DNA of 64,000 bases from JANYCO01 sp031416415 (GCA_031416415.1 JANOTP010000131.1:1-64000); one strand, 5' to 3'. Counted from the stretch's first letter, positions 9,512 through 19,328 are shown. Notes: generated from the letters alone by a model not told the origin. Program-made: numbers and translations.

Positions 9512-9683
9512 ATAAGTATTTTAGGGGTATATAATTGAAATCGAATAGTAAAAATAGGGTTAGTTGAATAGATAAAAAAATTTTACTTATAAATGAACTC
9601 CTCTGTTATTAAGAAATTATAAACATATACTATTTAATTGTTTTGAGTAGGCGTTAAAAGCCTCTTTATCAGTAAATAATAAT

Positions 9684-9953
9684 TTAATAGAATAAATCAT
9701 GTGTAGCGCAAAAACCGCCAAACATATTTATGATTGGGAATAATCGGGCTACAATTTTATCCTTTTCCTTATTTGAGCATAGGATAGATAGCCTTATCGA
9801 TGTAGTAGAAGAAAATAAACCCGTTTTAGTAGCGTGTTTTTCTTTGGTATTTTGTTCTCTTAATTCTGTTTGAGATAATAGATCATTGTCGTTAAGAATG
9901 TCTATAACTTTATCTAATACACATTCTTCTACTATTATTTCTATTTTTTTCAT
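9684..9953 (-). CDS. Small PII-like (ferredoxin-fold) protein
   Basis: The 89-residue protein begins with MKKIEIIVEECVLDKVIDIL, a beta-alpha start, and shows an overall beta-alpha-beta-beta-alpha-beta order with a flexible loop (about 30-48) and the segment KDKIVARLFPIINMFGG. This matches the PII/CutA-like superfamily of small trimeric signalling proteins. The T-loop Tyr of true GlnB is absent and no amtB or glnA is nearby, so it is not a classical nitrogen regulator. It may instead belong to the PII-like proteins that track a membrane transporter. The nearest downstream gene on the opposite side is a MATE exporter, which may be coincidence. Assignment is by fold pattern only. Confidence 0.5.
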   Translation of the reverse strand: MKKIEIIVEECVLDKVIDILNDNDLLSQTELREQNTKEKHATKTGLFSSTTSIRLSILCSNKEKDKIVARLFPIINMFGGFCATHDLFY

Positions 9954-10027
9954 CTTGATTAGTTTTATTTAATCAAAAGTAGAATTCAAATCTGTTTAGA
10001 TTCTGATGGTTTATTGAGTACCTTATT

Positions 10028-11389
10028 TTAGTTTATTGATTCACGCTCACGGATCAGTTTTTTTGATTTTATTCGAAAGCGTATAAATAAAAATAAGGAT
10101 ACAAAAAGAAGTCCAGCTGATAGGCCGTACCAAACGCCTTCTATTCCTAGGTTCATTTCAAATGCTAACCAATATCCCAAAGGCAGTCCTAGTGCCCAGT
10201 AAGCAATAAGAACGGCAAGTGTGGGAATAACTACATCACCCATTCCTCTCAAAGCACCTAGTCCCACAACTTGTATTCCATCGGAAAGTTGAAAAAATGC
10301 AGCAATTAATAGCAACGTAGAAGCCATTTGAATAACAGCCATTTCTTGAATATATAAGGTTGGTAAATAGAATCGTAACAAAACAAAACTAATGGCCGTA
10401 ATGCTCATATAAATAATAACTAAAAATAAAGCGCTGTACCCTGCTCTTTTTAATTCTTGATAATTTTTCTTACCTAATTCATTGCCCACTCGCACAGTTG
10501 CGGCAGCTGCAATACCTGTAGCTCCCATATAAGTAACCCCTGCCATACTCAAGGCTACTTGGTGAGCAGCTATTTCAATAGTGCCTAACCAACCAACAAT
10601 TATAAAAGCGAAACCAAAGGCGCCAGCTTCTAGTGTGAGCTGTAAACCAATGGGCAAGCTTATCTTGGTCAAGTTAATAAATTTTATTTTACTGAATTTT
10701 ATTTTACGCCATTCTTTTAAGTAGTCAGAAAATCGCTTATCGGTTAGTACAAAAAGTACCATTGCAATCGCCATAAAAATTCTAGCGATAAAAGTTGCGA
10801 TAGCGATACCATTAAGGCCCATGGCGGGAATAATTCCTAGCCATCCATCCATGAAAACAAATATCAGTAGTACATTTAAAATATTAGAGCTGATACTAAT
10901 GATCATAGCTTGTTTTGTGTAGGATAAACCTTCTGCAAACTGTTTGAAGGTTTGAAACAACATCAACGGTAAAATAGACCAAGCCAGCCATTCTGCAAAA
11001 GGCACGGCAGCTTCCACAACCTCTTTAGGTTGGTTTAATAATTTTAAAATAAACGCACTTTTATAAAGTAATAAAAACAGGAAAAGGGATAATATAAAGT
11101 TTAGAACTAAGCTATGTTTGAAAATGATACGTATTTCATTTTTGTCCTGAGCGCCATCTGCTCTAGCGATCAACGAGGTAGCTCCATAAGAAATTCCTAT
11201 TCCTAACATCAGAACAGGGAAAAACATACTACTAGCAATGGCAGCGGATGCTAATGGCGTACTTCCCAATCTTCCTGCCATTATAGTATCTGCTACACCT
11301 ACAAAAATATGTCCTAACTGACTTATTGCAACAGGAAGCGATAAAATAATAAGCTCTTTATAATGATGAATATAATTTTTACTGAACAT
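10028..11389 (-). CDS. MATE-family multidrug/cation exporter
   Basis: The 453-residue protein has twelve predicted membrane helices. The N-terminal repeat contains LPVAISQLGHIFVGVADTIMAGRLG, given here as the family signature region around residues 15-40, and the C-terminal half repeats the pattern with GLGALRGMGDVV. These are features of NorM-type MATE transporters, which expel cationic drugs or metabolites in exchange for Na+ or H+. The length is typical. It stands alone between the PII-like gene and proline dehydrogenase, both on the same strand but separated by gaps of 74 and 131 nt. Confidence 0.9.
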   Translation of the reverse strand: MFSKNYIHHYKELIILSLPVAISQLGHIFVGVADTIMAGRLGSTPLASAAIASSMFFPVLMLGIGISYGATSLIARADGAQDKNEIRIIFKHSLVLNFILSLFLFLLLYKSAFILKLLNQPKEVVEAAVPFAEWLAWSILPLMLFQTFKQFAEGLSYTKQAMIISISSNILNVLLIFVFMDGWLGIIPAMGLNGIAIATFIARIFMAIAMVLFVLTDKRFSDYLKEWRKIKFSKIKFINLTKISLPIGLQLTLEAGAFGFAFIIVGWLGTIEIAAHQVALSMAGVTYMGATGIAAAATVRVGNELGKKNYQELKRAGYSALFLVIIYMSITAISFVLLRFYLPTLYIQEMAVIQMASTLLLIAAFFQLSDGIQVVGLGALRGMGDVVIPTLAVLIAYWALGLPLGYWLAFEMNLGIEGVWYGLSAGLLFVSLFLFIRFRIKSKKLIRERESIN

Positions 11390-11453
11390 CTCTTACTAAT
11401 TTGGGGTGTTGACAATTTGATAATTTGACGATGTTCATTTAGGATTTAAATAT

Positions 11454-11495
11454 TTTGATAATAGTAAAAGTCAAATTTATCATTTTATTATCAAA
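11454..11495 (-). repeat. AT-rich inverted repeat behind the proline dehydrogenase gene
   Basis: TTTGATAATA (11454-11463) and its exact complement (11486-11495) form a 10-bp stem with a 22-nt loop. It lies between the 3' end of the proline dehydrogenase gene and the MATE start and could act as a weak terminator. There is no GC core and no clean T tract, so this is uncertain. Confidence 0.3.
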
Positions 11496-11520
11496 TCATC
11501 CTATTATAAAAATTACTAAA

Positions 11521-12705
11521 TTATAAAATTGTTTTTCGTCTTTTCAATTCACTACGAATCAACTTTAACTCTCTGCCTATTTGACCAGTAACAGATTTGT
11601 TTTCTTCTGCCCTTCTAAATAGATAAGGCATCACCCAACGCAAAGGACCGAAAGGTAAATACTTTGCCACGTTATACCCATTCTTGGAAAGATTAAAGCT
11701 TATGTGATCACTCATTCCATACAGTTGAGCAAAATAAATATTTTCGGAATAAGCAGGTAAATTATTTTCTTTCATCAATCTCGTTAACAACATGGTGCTT
11801 TCTTCGTTATGCGTGCCAGCACACATAGGAATTTTATTTTTTATACAATATTCTAATGCATCATTAAAAGCCTTGTCGGTGGCTTCTTTAGTTGTATGGA
11901 TAGGAGAGCTGTAATTATATAATTTTGCATGAGCAGTTTCTTTTTCCAAATAAGCGCCTCTTACAAGTTTTACCGCTAATTTAAATCCTTCCATTTGGGA
12001 GAGTTCAGTCAGAAATTGAAGCGTAGAAGTCGAGGCGATTTTGTACATCTGTATGGTGGTATAAACAACCGCCTTTTTTTTATTGAATTTTCGCATCATT
12101 TGCAAAACTAAGTCATCAATAGTTGTTTGTATCCAACTTTCTTCAGCATCAATAAGGATTTTTACGTCATTTAGAAATGCGACTTCACAAAGACTATGAA
12201 GTCTATGTTTTATTCTTTCAAGTCCTTGAGATTCCCGTTCATTTAGAGGTTCAATCTTTTGGACTTTTTCTAATAATGCAGCAGAACCTAAGCTGGATAG
12301 TTTTAAAACGGCATAACCAATAGCTTTTTGTTTGGCTGCTAAAGAAATTGTTCGTCGTATAATTTCTGTATTTTCCGCATAATTTTTTTCTTCTGATTCT
12401 CCTTCTACAGAATAGTCAGGAATGCTCTTAATTCCGCTTTTAGCAAGCTTATTTATAATCTTTAGACACTCTTCAAGTGTTTCGCCACCACAAAATTGCT
12501 TGAAAAGCGTTCGTTTAATGATTTTTTTTATTGGAAAATTAAGTCTTAATAAGGTTTTAATGAAAAAAATGCCTAATTTTGTGAGTTCTGGGACACCCAT
12601 AAGCGTAAAAAGGAAGTTCATCTTTCTCAACTCGTTGGTAGATTTGTCTGAAAAGGCGGTTGTGGTGTCTCCGAAAGAAAGTTGTTTATCAGTCATAGTC
12701 TGCAA
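11521..12705 (-). CDS. Proline dehydrogenase
   Basis: The 394-residue monofunctional enzyme oxidises proline to pyrroline-5-carboxylate with FAD, feeding electrons to the quinone pool. The family signature is clear: FKLAVKLVRGAYLEKE (strand carrying Arg and Glu), GTHNEESTMLL, and the C-terminal PYLFRRAEEN with the conserved Arg-Arg that binds the proline carboxylate. It has the short form without the P5C dehydrogenase domain, as is usual in Bacteroidota. The start MQTMTDK could also be the second Met, three codons on. It is divergent from the DAHP synthase gene, with 57 nt between starts. Confidence 0.93.
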   Translation of the reverse strand: MQTMTDKQLSFGDTTTAFSDKSTNELRKMNFLFTLMGVPELTKLGIFFIKTLLRLNFPIKKIIKRTLFKQFCGGETLEECLKIINKLAKSGIKSIPDYSVEGESEEKNYAENTEIIRRTISLAAKQKAIGYAVLKLSSLGSAALLEKVQKIEPLNERESQGLERIKHRLHSLCEVAFLNDVKILIDAEESWIQTTIDDLVLQMMRKFNKKKAVVYTTIQMYKIASTSTLQFLTELSQMEGFKLAVKLVRGAYLEKETAHAKLYNYSSPIHTTKEATDKAFNDALEYCIKNKIPMCAGTHNEESTMLLTRLMKENNLPAYSENIYFAQLYGMSDHISFNLSKNGYNVAKYLPFGPLRWVMPYLFRRAEENKSVTGQIGRELKLIRSELKRRKTIL

Positions 12706-12762
12706 ATAGAACTTTAATATTAATCAATTTGTTGGCTATTTTTACAAACGTACAATAAAATT

Positions 12763-13866
12763 ATGAACGTAAATCTTAATGTGAATCCACTCGAGAAGTG
12801 GGCGAAAATGAAAAGCAAGCCACTTGTTATCGCAGGACCTTGCAGTGCAGAAACGCCAGAACAATTATTAGCTACTGCTAAAGGCCTTCAAAACCTAAAA
12901 GTAGATGTGCTAAGAGCTGGTATATGGAAACCAAGAACTAGACCAGGTGCTTTTGAAGGTGCGGGTGAAGAAGGTTTGAAATGGTTGGCCGATGTTAAAA
13001 AAGAAACCGGGATGCCTATTGGTACTGAAGTAGCGTATACCGAGCATATAGAATTAGCCTTAAAGTATGGCGTAGATGTACTTTGGATTGGTGCTAGAAC
13101 AACTGTAAGTCCTTTTGCTATTCAAGAAATGGCAGATGCACTTCGTGGTGTGAAAGACGTAGCCGTTTTGGTAAAAAATCCAACACACCCTGAATTAGGT
13201 TTGTGGATTGGTGCTTTCGAGCGTTTGAACCAAGCAGGTATTGAAAATTTAGGTGCTATCCACAGAGGTTTCTCTACGTTCGATAAAACTAAATTCCGTA
13301 ACCAACCTATCTGGTCAATTCCAATTGAACTTAGAAGAATTGCACCACAAATTCCTATTATTTGTGACCCTTCTCACATAGCAGGAAGACGTGATTTGAT
13401 ATTTGAAATCTCACAAAAAGCAATGGATCTTAACTTCGACGGTTTGATGATCGAAACACACATCGATCCTGAGAAAGCTTGGAGTGATGCAGATCAGCAA
13501 GTGACTCCAGAAAGATTAGGAGAAATTCTTTCTGAACTTAAAATACGTCAAGGTTTTTCTACAGATCAATTATTTAACGATCAATTAGAAGAATTAAGAA
13601 GAAAGATCGATAATATAGACAGAGAAGTTCTTGAAACATTGGCTGCTCGTATGGCTATTGTTGAAAAGATCGGAGAATATAAAAAAGAAAACAACGTGAC
13701 TACTTACCAAGTAAAACGTTGGGATGATATTATGAAAAACAGAGCAGAACTTGCTAAGAAAATGAATCTTAACACAGAATTTGTTACTGAAATTTATAAA
13801 ATCATTCACGAAGAGTCTATACGTAGACAAACGGAGATCATGAAAACGGTAGAGTCAAAAGCTTAA
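12763..13866 (+). CDS. Bifunctional DAHP synthase / chorismate mutase
   Basis: The 367-residue protein condenses phosphoenolpyruvate with erythrose-4-phosphate at the entry of the shikimate pathway and carries a second activity for phenylalanine and tyrosine. Residues 1-265 are a type I-beta DAHP synthase with VIAGPCSAET, LRAGIWKPRTRPG and CDPSHIAGRRD (metal and PEP ligands). Residues 275-360 are an AroQ-class chorismate mutase (LRRKIDNIDREVLETLAARM). The fusion order, synthase first, is the usual one in Bacteroidota. A terminator hairpin follows 27 nt after the stop, and aroB comes next from its own promoter. Confidence 0.95.
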   Translation: MNVNLNVNPLEKWAKMKSKPLVIAGPCSAETPEQLLATAKGLQNLKVDVLRAGIWKPRTRPGAFEGAGEEGLKWLADVKKETGMPIGTEVAYTEHIELALKYGVDVLWIGARTTVSPFAIQEMADALRGVKDVAVLVKNPTHPELGLWIGAFERLNQAGIENLGAIHRGFSTFDKTKFRNQPIWSIPIELRRIAPQIPIICDPSHIAGRRDLIFEISQKAMDLNFDGLMIETHIDPEKAWSDADQQVTPERLGEILSELKIRQGFSTDQLFNDQLEELRRKIDNIDREVLETLAARMAIVEKIGEYKKENNVTTYQVKRWDDIMKNRAELAKKMNLNTEFVTEIYKIIHEESIRRQTEIMKTVESKA

Positions 13867-13892
13867 TACTGATTTTGAGACACTAGATTTTG

Positions 13893-13920
13893 AAAACGGG
13901 GCAATAGTCCCGTTTTTGTT
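13893..13920 (+). terminator. Rho-independent terminator after the DAHP synthase gene
   Basis: AAAACGGG (13893-13900) pairs with CCCGTTTT (13909-13916), leaving an 8-nt loop, and is followed by a T-rich run. It separates the DAHP synthase transcript from aroB. Confidence 0.75.
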
Positions 13921-13961
13921 TTAAGTAGATTTTTTGAGTTGAAAATGCTATAGGGGTCTCG

Positions 13962-13992
13962 TTTTTTGTTTTAACTATTTAACGTATTTTTG
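13962..13992 (+). promoter_or_regulatory. aroB promoter
   Basis: TTTTTTG at 13962-13968 and TATTTTTG at 13985-13992, 16 nt apart, match the Bacteroidota promoter consensus with a slightly short spacer. The -7 element overlaps a GTG at 13992 that would otherwise be a possible aroB start. This argues that translation begins at the ATG at 14016. Confidence 0.5.
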
Positions 13993-14015
13993 TGAAACAT
14001 AAAAATTTATACCTT

Positions 14016-15101
14016 ATGTCAAAACCAAACGTAATCATTACCCAAAATATTCAGCAAGAACTTCAAAAATTTATTGCGAATAACACCTACTCTAAGATAT
14101 GTGTCATTACAGACCAAAATACAAAGGCTCATTGTTATCCGCTTATTAGAGAAGTGGTAAAAGGTAATGGTATACTTATTCAGATCCCTGCAGGAGAAGA
14201 GGCTAAAACTATTGAAACCTGCCAAAAAATATGGCAATATATGACAACGGCACAACTTGACAGAAAGGCCTTGGTTATTAATCTAGGCGGTGGGGTGATA
14301 GGAGATATGGGTGGTTTCTGTGCTTCTACTTACAAACGAGGAATCGATTTTATTCAGATTCCCACTACTTTACTATCACAGGTAGATGCGAGTGTGGGTG
14401 GTAAATTAGGGATTGATTTTACAGAGGAAAATGGAAATGTATTTAAAAATCATATTGGAGTTTTTAATGAACCCAAAGCAGTATTAATCGATATTAATTT
14501 TCTTTCTACACTTGATAAACGTGAATTGCGTTCTGGTTTTGCTGAGATCATTAAACATTGTTTGATAGCCGATAAGCAGAAATGGGATGTTATTTGTGCC
14601 CGTTCTTTTGATGAACAAGACTGGACAGACCTTGCAGCGCATTCGGTAGCAATAAAATCAAAAGTTACAGAAGCGGATCCACATGAAAAAGGATTGCGAA
14701 AAATTCTAAACTTTGGTCACACACTTGGTCATGCAGTAGAAAGTTTTTATTTGAATTCTAAAAAGAAATTATTGCATGGTGAAGCAATTGCTATTGGAAT
14801 GATCTGTGAAAGTTTTATTGCTGCAAAAAGAGGATTCATAACCATGGAAGATCTTCAGCAGATTTCTTCTTACATCGTTTCGGTGTATGGTAAACCAGAG
14901 ATCCCCTCGAAAGATATCAATCATATCATACCACTTACTCTGCAGGATAAGAAAAACGAAAATTCAGAAGTGTTATTTTCTTTACTTGAAGAAATAGGGA
15001 TTGCCAATTATAACGTGTCTGTGGGTGTAGAAGAGATGAAAGAAAGTATAGAATTTTATAATTCTTTTACCGATTATTTTTACAATTCTATACGATTTTA
15101 A
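14016..15101 (+). CDS. aroB: 3-Dehydroquinate synthase
   Basis: The enzyme makes the carbocycle of the shikimate pathway from DAHP, using NAD and a divalent metal. Visible signatures are NLGGGVIGDMGGFCASTYKR (NAD binding), PTTLLSQVDASVGGKLGID, the phosphate and metal segment EIIKHCLIAD and HTLGHAVE with the metal-binding His. The product is about 361 residues from ATG 14016. The GTG at 13992 gives 8 more residues but lies inside the -7 promoter element. It acts one step after the product of the upstream gene, so the pair forms a small aromatic biosynthesis cluster, although each has its own transcription signals. Confidence 0.95.
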   Translation: MSKPNVIITQNIQQELQKFIANNTYSKICVITDQNTKAHCYPLIREVVKGNGILIQIPAGEEAKTIETCQKIWQYMTTAQLDRKALVINLGGGVIGDMGGFCASTYKRGIDFIQIPTTLLSQVDASVGGKLGIDFTEENGNVFKNHIGVFNEPKAVLIDINFLSTLDKRELRSGFAEIIKHCLIADKQKWDVICARSFDEQDWTDLAAHSVAIKSKVTEADPHEKGLRKILNFGHTLGHAVESFYLNSKKKLLHGEAIAIGMICESFIAAKRGFITMEDLQQISSYIVSVYGKPEIPSKDINHIIPLTLQDKKNENSEVLFSLLEEIGIANYNVSVGVEEMKESIEFYNSFTDYFYNSIRF

Positions 15102-15114
15102 TTGATAACGAAGA

Positions 15115-15864
15115 CTATCCTTCTTTCATCTTTTGTAAAAAATCATCTTTTTTGTTGATCGATAATTCTAGTTCCGAGTCATCACTCATAATGATTTGTC
15201 CTGTTTTCCCTTTGCGGTATTTTTTTACGAATTGAAGATTTATCAGATGAGATTTATGTACGCGCATAAATCCGTATTCTTCTAAAATTTGTTCGTAAAA
15301 TTTTAATGTTCGACAAATCAACATTCTTTTACCACCTATTAAAAAGAAGTCGGTAAAGTTATCGTTAGCTTGACAACGTATAATGTCTTTTACCTGAATC
15401 ACCTCAAAACCATCAAGCACAGGGAGTACAAGTTTTTGTAATTGTCCGTTAATAGTTTTAATGTTTTCAATTAAAATTTTTGTATGGATACTGGTCGATT
15501 TTTTCTCTTTTGAAATTTTTATTTTTTCGACAGCAGCTACCAATTCATCAATATCGATTGGTTTTAATATATAATAAGCAGCACTAAGGTTAAGTGCTTT
15601 AAGGGCATAATTGCTAAAGGCAGTTACAAAAACCGTTTCGAAGTTTATTTCTTTTACTTGTTCTAATAAATCAAAAGCATTGCCAAATGGCATCTCTACA
15701 TCAAGAAATACAATATCGGGTTGGTTTTTTTCGATTTCAATTAGTCCTGTTTTTACAGAGTCAGCAGTTGCGCAAATCTCAACGTCTGGACAATATTTAG
15801 TCAAGTAGTTAGAAAGTGTTTCTCTACTAGCGGTTTCGTCGTCTACAAGAATTGCTTTAAGCAT
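15115..15864 (-). CDS. LytTR-family response regulator
   Basis: The 249-residue protein has a receiver domain (1-125) with acidic residues in LVDDE and the phospho-acceptor Asp in PDIVFLDVEMP, followed by a LytTR DNA-binding domain (about 150-245) with DIIRCQANDNFTDFFL and RVHKSHLINLQFVKKY. It is the output partner of the sensor kinase encoded directly upstream, with 4 nt between the genes. LytTR regulators bind imperfect direct repeats in promoters; its targets are unknown. It converges with aroB, 13 nt away, without a visible terminator. Confidence 0.95.
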   Translation of the reverse strand: MLKAILVDDETASRETLSNYLTKYCPDVEICATADSVKTGLIEIEKNQPDIVFLDVEMPFGNAFDLLEQVKEINFETVFVTAFSNYALKALNLSAAYYILKPIDIDELVAAVEKIKISKEKKSTSIHTKILIENIKTINGQLQKLVLPVLDGFEVIQVKDIIRCQANDNFTDFFLIGGKRMLICRTLKFYEQILEEYGFMRVHKSHLINLQFVKKYRKGKTGQIIMSDDSELELSINKKDDFLQKMKEG

Positions 15865-15868
15865 ATTA

Positions 15869-17878
15869 TTAAATAGGTTTAGATATTTTTCCAGGAAGTA
15901 GTATTATAACCCTTGTACCACTGTCTTCCTTGTCATGAAATAGATCTTCAATAGTTATTAGAATATTCTTTTTATAAATCTCATTGATTATTGAAACTCG
16001 ATTCACTGTATTTTTTATGCCAGTAGAATTTCCCATTTTCTGATTGTTAGTTTTTAGTTCAGCTGATTTTTTTCTACCTACACCATCATCTTCAATAGTA
16101 ACTTGTAGTTGATTGTTTGCTAAAAGCTGAAAAGAGATGGACAATTTTCCTTTTTTTTCTTTATAACGTAACCCATGCCAGACAGCGTTTTCAATATAGG
16201 GTTGAATTAGCATAGGCGGGATCTCAAAAGCATCTTTGTCAATCTCTTCGTCGACAGTAAACGTGTAGTCAAATTTTTCACTGAAACGAAAATGTTCTAA
16301 CCCAAGGTATAATTCAAGAATATTAATCTCTGCAGTAAGCGATACAAAATCTTCTTGCGAATTTTCCATTACCATCCGCATCAATTTTGAAAAGTCGGAC
16401 AAATATTTATTAGCAGACTTCTCATCATTTTTAGAAATGAAACTGTTAACTGAATTTAGGGCGTTGAAAATAAAATGAGGATTCATTTGGCTTCGTAAAG
16501 ATTTCAATGCCAATAATTGGTTAGCAATTCTTCTTTTTTGAGCATTCTTATACAACAAATAAGACGCAGCAACAATAATTAGTATTCCTACTATTAATGC
16601 GTAGATAATTACCATTTGTCGGCTTAGCCGTTCTTCTTTCGCTGTTTGCTCACTAGTGAGTACTTCAATTTTTTGTTGATTTAATTCAATATTTTTTTCT
16701 AATAACTCAATTTGTTTTTGTTTTTCAGTAAGTGATAAATTAGAGCTTAACGCCAATTCTAATGCTCTTTCTTTTTTTAATAAAATAGAATCTTTAAGTG
16801 TAACATAGTTCTGATAAAACTCCATTGATTTTGTATAATTATTTTTTAAAGCATAAGCGCTAGAAAGTTGTCTGTATACTTCTGCCTTTTCTTCAAGCTG
16901 CCCATTTTTACCTATTAATTCTAAACTCCTATTTAAATAAGGGATTGCTTCTTCAGGACGTTTCGTATCTATATAGGTTTTTGCAATAGCAATATTTTCT
17001 ATATTTTCTGATACTATATCATTTTTTTGAATGCTAATATCCAACGAACGCTTACGGACATTTATTTCTTGGTCGTATTTTTTCTCTTTCTTAAGAATAG
17101 AACTTATATTTTCGTTTACACTATTGATAGATTTTATATCGTTGCTGTTTTCGGCAATTGTTTGCGCACGATTATAATATTCAAGTGCTTGTTGATTGTT
17201 TGATTGTTGTTCGTAAACTTCACCAATTTTTTTGTTTGCCTTAACGATTCCTGATTTATTGTCTTTAGTTTGTTCTTCCTTTAATATTTCTTTATAATCG
17301 CTTATGGCTTGGTTCTTTTTACCTTGTTTGGTATAAATGCCTGCAATTTTATATTTCACTTTCAATGCTTCAGCTTCGCTAATATAATTTTTATAAAGCT
17401 CCAGCTGTTCTTTATATAACCGTAACGCCTCTTCTAGATTTCCCGCTTGATCATAACAATCTGCTAACTGTATACGGACTTTGGAAAGAGCAGTCTCATT
17501 TTTTAGTTCTGATAAGAGCTGAAAAGATTTAAGTGAATTTTTAAGAGCAAGTTCGTTAAGATTACTTTTTAAATTTATTGCTCCTAATACTCGGTAGGAC
17601 TGAGCTTCGTAATATCTATCTCCTGTTTCAATACTTTCTGTTAAGGCAAGTTCTATTATTTCTACAGCTCCTTCAGGATCTTTATCCATAATTGCTTCTG
17701 CTTTTGAAATCAATGGGCTTATAGAATTTTCTCTTTTTGAAAAACTGTTTTTTGATTTTTTTTCTATGGATGTTTTTTGTTGTGCATTACAAGTAAAAGA
17801 AAACAGAAGGATCCCAAACAAATAAATGACAGCTATTATGAATTTTCTTAGGGTAGTATTAGTAGTTGTTTTTTTCAT
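15869..17878 (-). CDS. TPR-containing LytS-type sensor histidine kinase
   Basis: The product is about 669 residues from the ATG at 17878, which places the signal peptide (KKTTTNTTLRKFIIAVIYLF, cut before CNAQQ) at the N-terminus; a further ATG at 17908 would add 10 residues. The periplasmic part (about 50-410) is built of TPR repeats, such as NQQALEYYNRAQTIAENSND, ending in a coiled coil. A single membrane helix (about 435-455) is followed by a His_kinase (LytS) domain with MNPHFIFNALNSVNSFI and a HATPase domain (PPMLIQPYIENAVWHGL). It forms a two-gene operon with the LytTR regulator. TPR sensors of this kind probably read protein or peptide partners. Confidence 0.93.
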   Translation of the reverse strand: MKKTTTNTTLRKFIIAVIYLFGILLFSFTCNAQQKTSIEKKSKNSFSKRENSISPLISKAEAIMDKDPEGAVEIIELALTESIETGDRYYEAQSYRVLGAINLKSNLNELALKNSLKSFQLLSELKNETALSKVRIQLADCYDQAGNLEEALRLYKEQLELYKNYISEAEALKVKYKIAGIYTKQGKKNQAISDYKEILKEEQTKDNKSGIVKANKKIGEVYEQQSNNQQALEYYNRAQTIAENSNDIKSINSVNENISSILKKEKKYDQEINVRKRSLDISIQKNDIVSENIENIAIAKTYIDTKRPEEAIPYLNRSLELIGKNGQLEEKAEVYRQLSSAYALKNNYTKSMEFYQNYVTLKDSILLKKERALELALSSNLSLTEKQKQIELLEKNIELNQQKIEVLTSEQTAKEERLSRQMVIIYALIVGILIIVAASYLLYKNAQKRRIANQLLALKSLRSQMNPHFIFNALNSVNSFISKNDEKSANKYLSDFSKLMRMVMENSQEDFVSLTAEINILELYLGLEHFRFSEKFDYTFTVDEEIDKDAFEIPPMLIQPYIENAVWHGLRYKEKKGKLSISFQLLANNQLQVTIEDDGVGRKKSAELKTNNQKMGNSTGIKNTVNRVSIINEIYKKNILITIEDLFHDKEDSGTRVIILLPGKISKPI

Positions 17879-18140
17879 ACGATCAATTTCCAACAGGATT
17901 CTTCTCAATTCTAGGACAATTAACCATATTTTTACTTACAAATAAAAGCCTTTGTACAAAATAATTTTTTGATTATCAATACATTGAAAGACAATAAAAC
18001 TTTCACTCATTGAGAGTACCGTTTCACTAAGTGCGGAGTCTAGTACACTAATTTATGGTGGAATGTAGTGATAAGTACAATTATCTTTATTTCAATAATA
18101 ACAATTGAACAGAATACTACACATTTTAAACACTATCGTT

Positions 18141-19328
18141 ATGAACAGAGAAATTAAATCACTTAAAACTAAGGCGCTCAAAGGCACTTCTATGTTTCTT
18201 GCATTTGTTATACTCTTAAGCTGCAGTCCTCAAAGTAGAGCAGAGGATATAAATGGTAGAAAGGATATAAAAGAAACAAAGGCAGCAAAGAAAATAAAAA
18301 TTGCATTACTTCTGGATACAAGTAGTAGTATGGATGGATTGATCGAACAGGCTAAATCACAATTATGGACAATGGTCAATGAACTGTCAAAAGCAAAATG
18401 TGCTGACGAAACCAAACCAACGTTAGAAATTGCTTTGTATGAATATGGAAACGATCGACTATCCGCTGCAGAAGGTTATATTCAAATGGTGACACCGCTT
18501 ACCCATGATTTAGATAAAATTTCTGAAGACTTGTTTAAACTTACTACCAATGGAGGAAGTGAATTTTGTGGTCAAGTAATCAATACGAGTTTAAAACAAT
18601 TGGATTGGAACAGTACAACGGATGATCTACAAATTATCTTTATTGCAGGTAATGAACCATTCACACAAGGATCGATGGATTATAGAAAGGTATGTGCAGA
18701 TGCAAAGAGTAAACAAATAGTGGTGAATACAATTTTCTGTGGAGATTTTGATTCTGGAATTTCTCAACAATGGAAAAATGGAGCCGATCTAACTGGTGGA
18801 TCTTATATGAGTATAGATCAGAATAGAAAAACTGTTTTTATCGAATCTCCATACGACGATCAAATTACAAAGTTGAATGGTAGCCTGAACGAAACGTACA
18901 TTTACTATGGTAATAAAGGTGTAGAGCAAAAACAAAAACAAATTACGCAAGATGTCAATTCGGAAACGTATGGAAAGCAAAATACTGTTAATAGAGCGGT
19001 TTCTAAAAGCTCTCATGTTTATAAAAATTCTACTTGGGATCTAGTGGATGCAAAAAAAGAAAATATGGATATTACTAAAGTTGAAAAACAATACCTTCCA
19101 AAGGAATTGCAATCAATGACTCCTGAGCAGTTAAAGGTTTATGTAGAACAAAAAGAAAAACAACGTTCCGATATTAGCAAACAAATTCAGGAATTGAATA
19201 CAAAGAGAGAAGTGTTTGTGAAAGAAAAAACTAAGCAAGAAGCGGGAACAACCCAGTCGCTCGACGATGCTATGATGAAAGCTATTCGTCAACAAGCAAA
19301 AACAAAGAGTATGGTATTTGAAAAGTAA
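18141..19328 (+). CDS. VWA-domain lipoprotein
   Basis: From ATG 18141 the product has 395 residues: a signal peptide ending in LLSC, so a lipoprotein, then a von Willebrand factor A domain (about 50-215). The metal-binding MIDAS motif is intact in LLDTSSSMDG. The C-terminal third (about 320-380) is a charged coiled coil with QKEKQRSDISKQIQELNTK. VWA lipoproteins usually bind protein partners in the periplasm or at the surface; the partner is unknown. An ATG at 18105 would add 12 residues in front of the signal and is less likely. It is divergent from the two-component pair and convergent with the YiaA-like gene. Confidence 0.85.
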   Translation: MNREIKSLKTKALKGTSMFLAFVILLSCSPQSRAEDINGRKDIKETKAAKKIKIALLLDTSSSMDGLIEQAKSQLWTMVNELSKAKCADETKPTLEIALYEYGNDRLSAAEGYIQMVTPLTHDLDKISEDLFKLTTNGGSEFCGQVINTSLKQLDWNSTTDDLQIIFIAGNEPFTQGSMDYRKVCADAKSKQIVVNTIFCGDFDSGISQQWKNGADLTGGSYMSIDQNRKTVFIESPYDDQITKLNGSLNETYIYYGNKGVEQKQKQITQDVNSETYGKQNTVNRAVSKSSHVYKNSTWDLVDAKKENMDITKVEKQYLPKELQSMTPEQLKVYVEQKEKQRSDISKQIQELNTKREVFVKEKTKQEAGTTQSLDDAMMKAIRQQAKTKSMVFEK

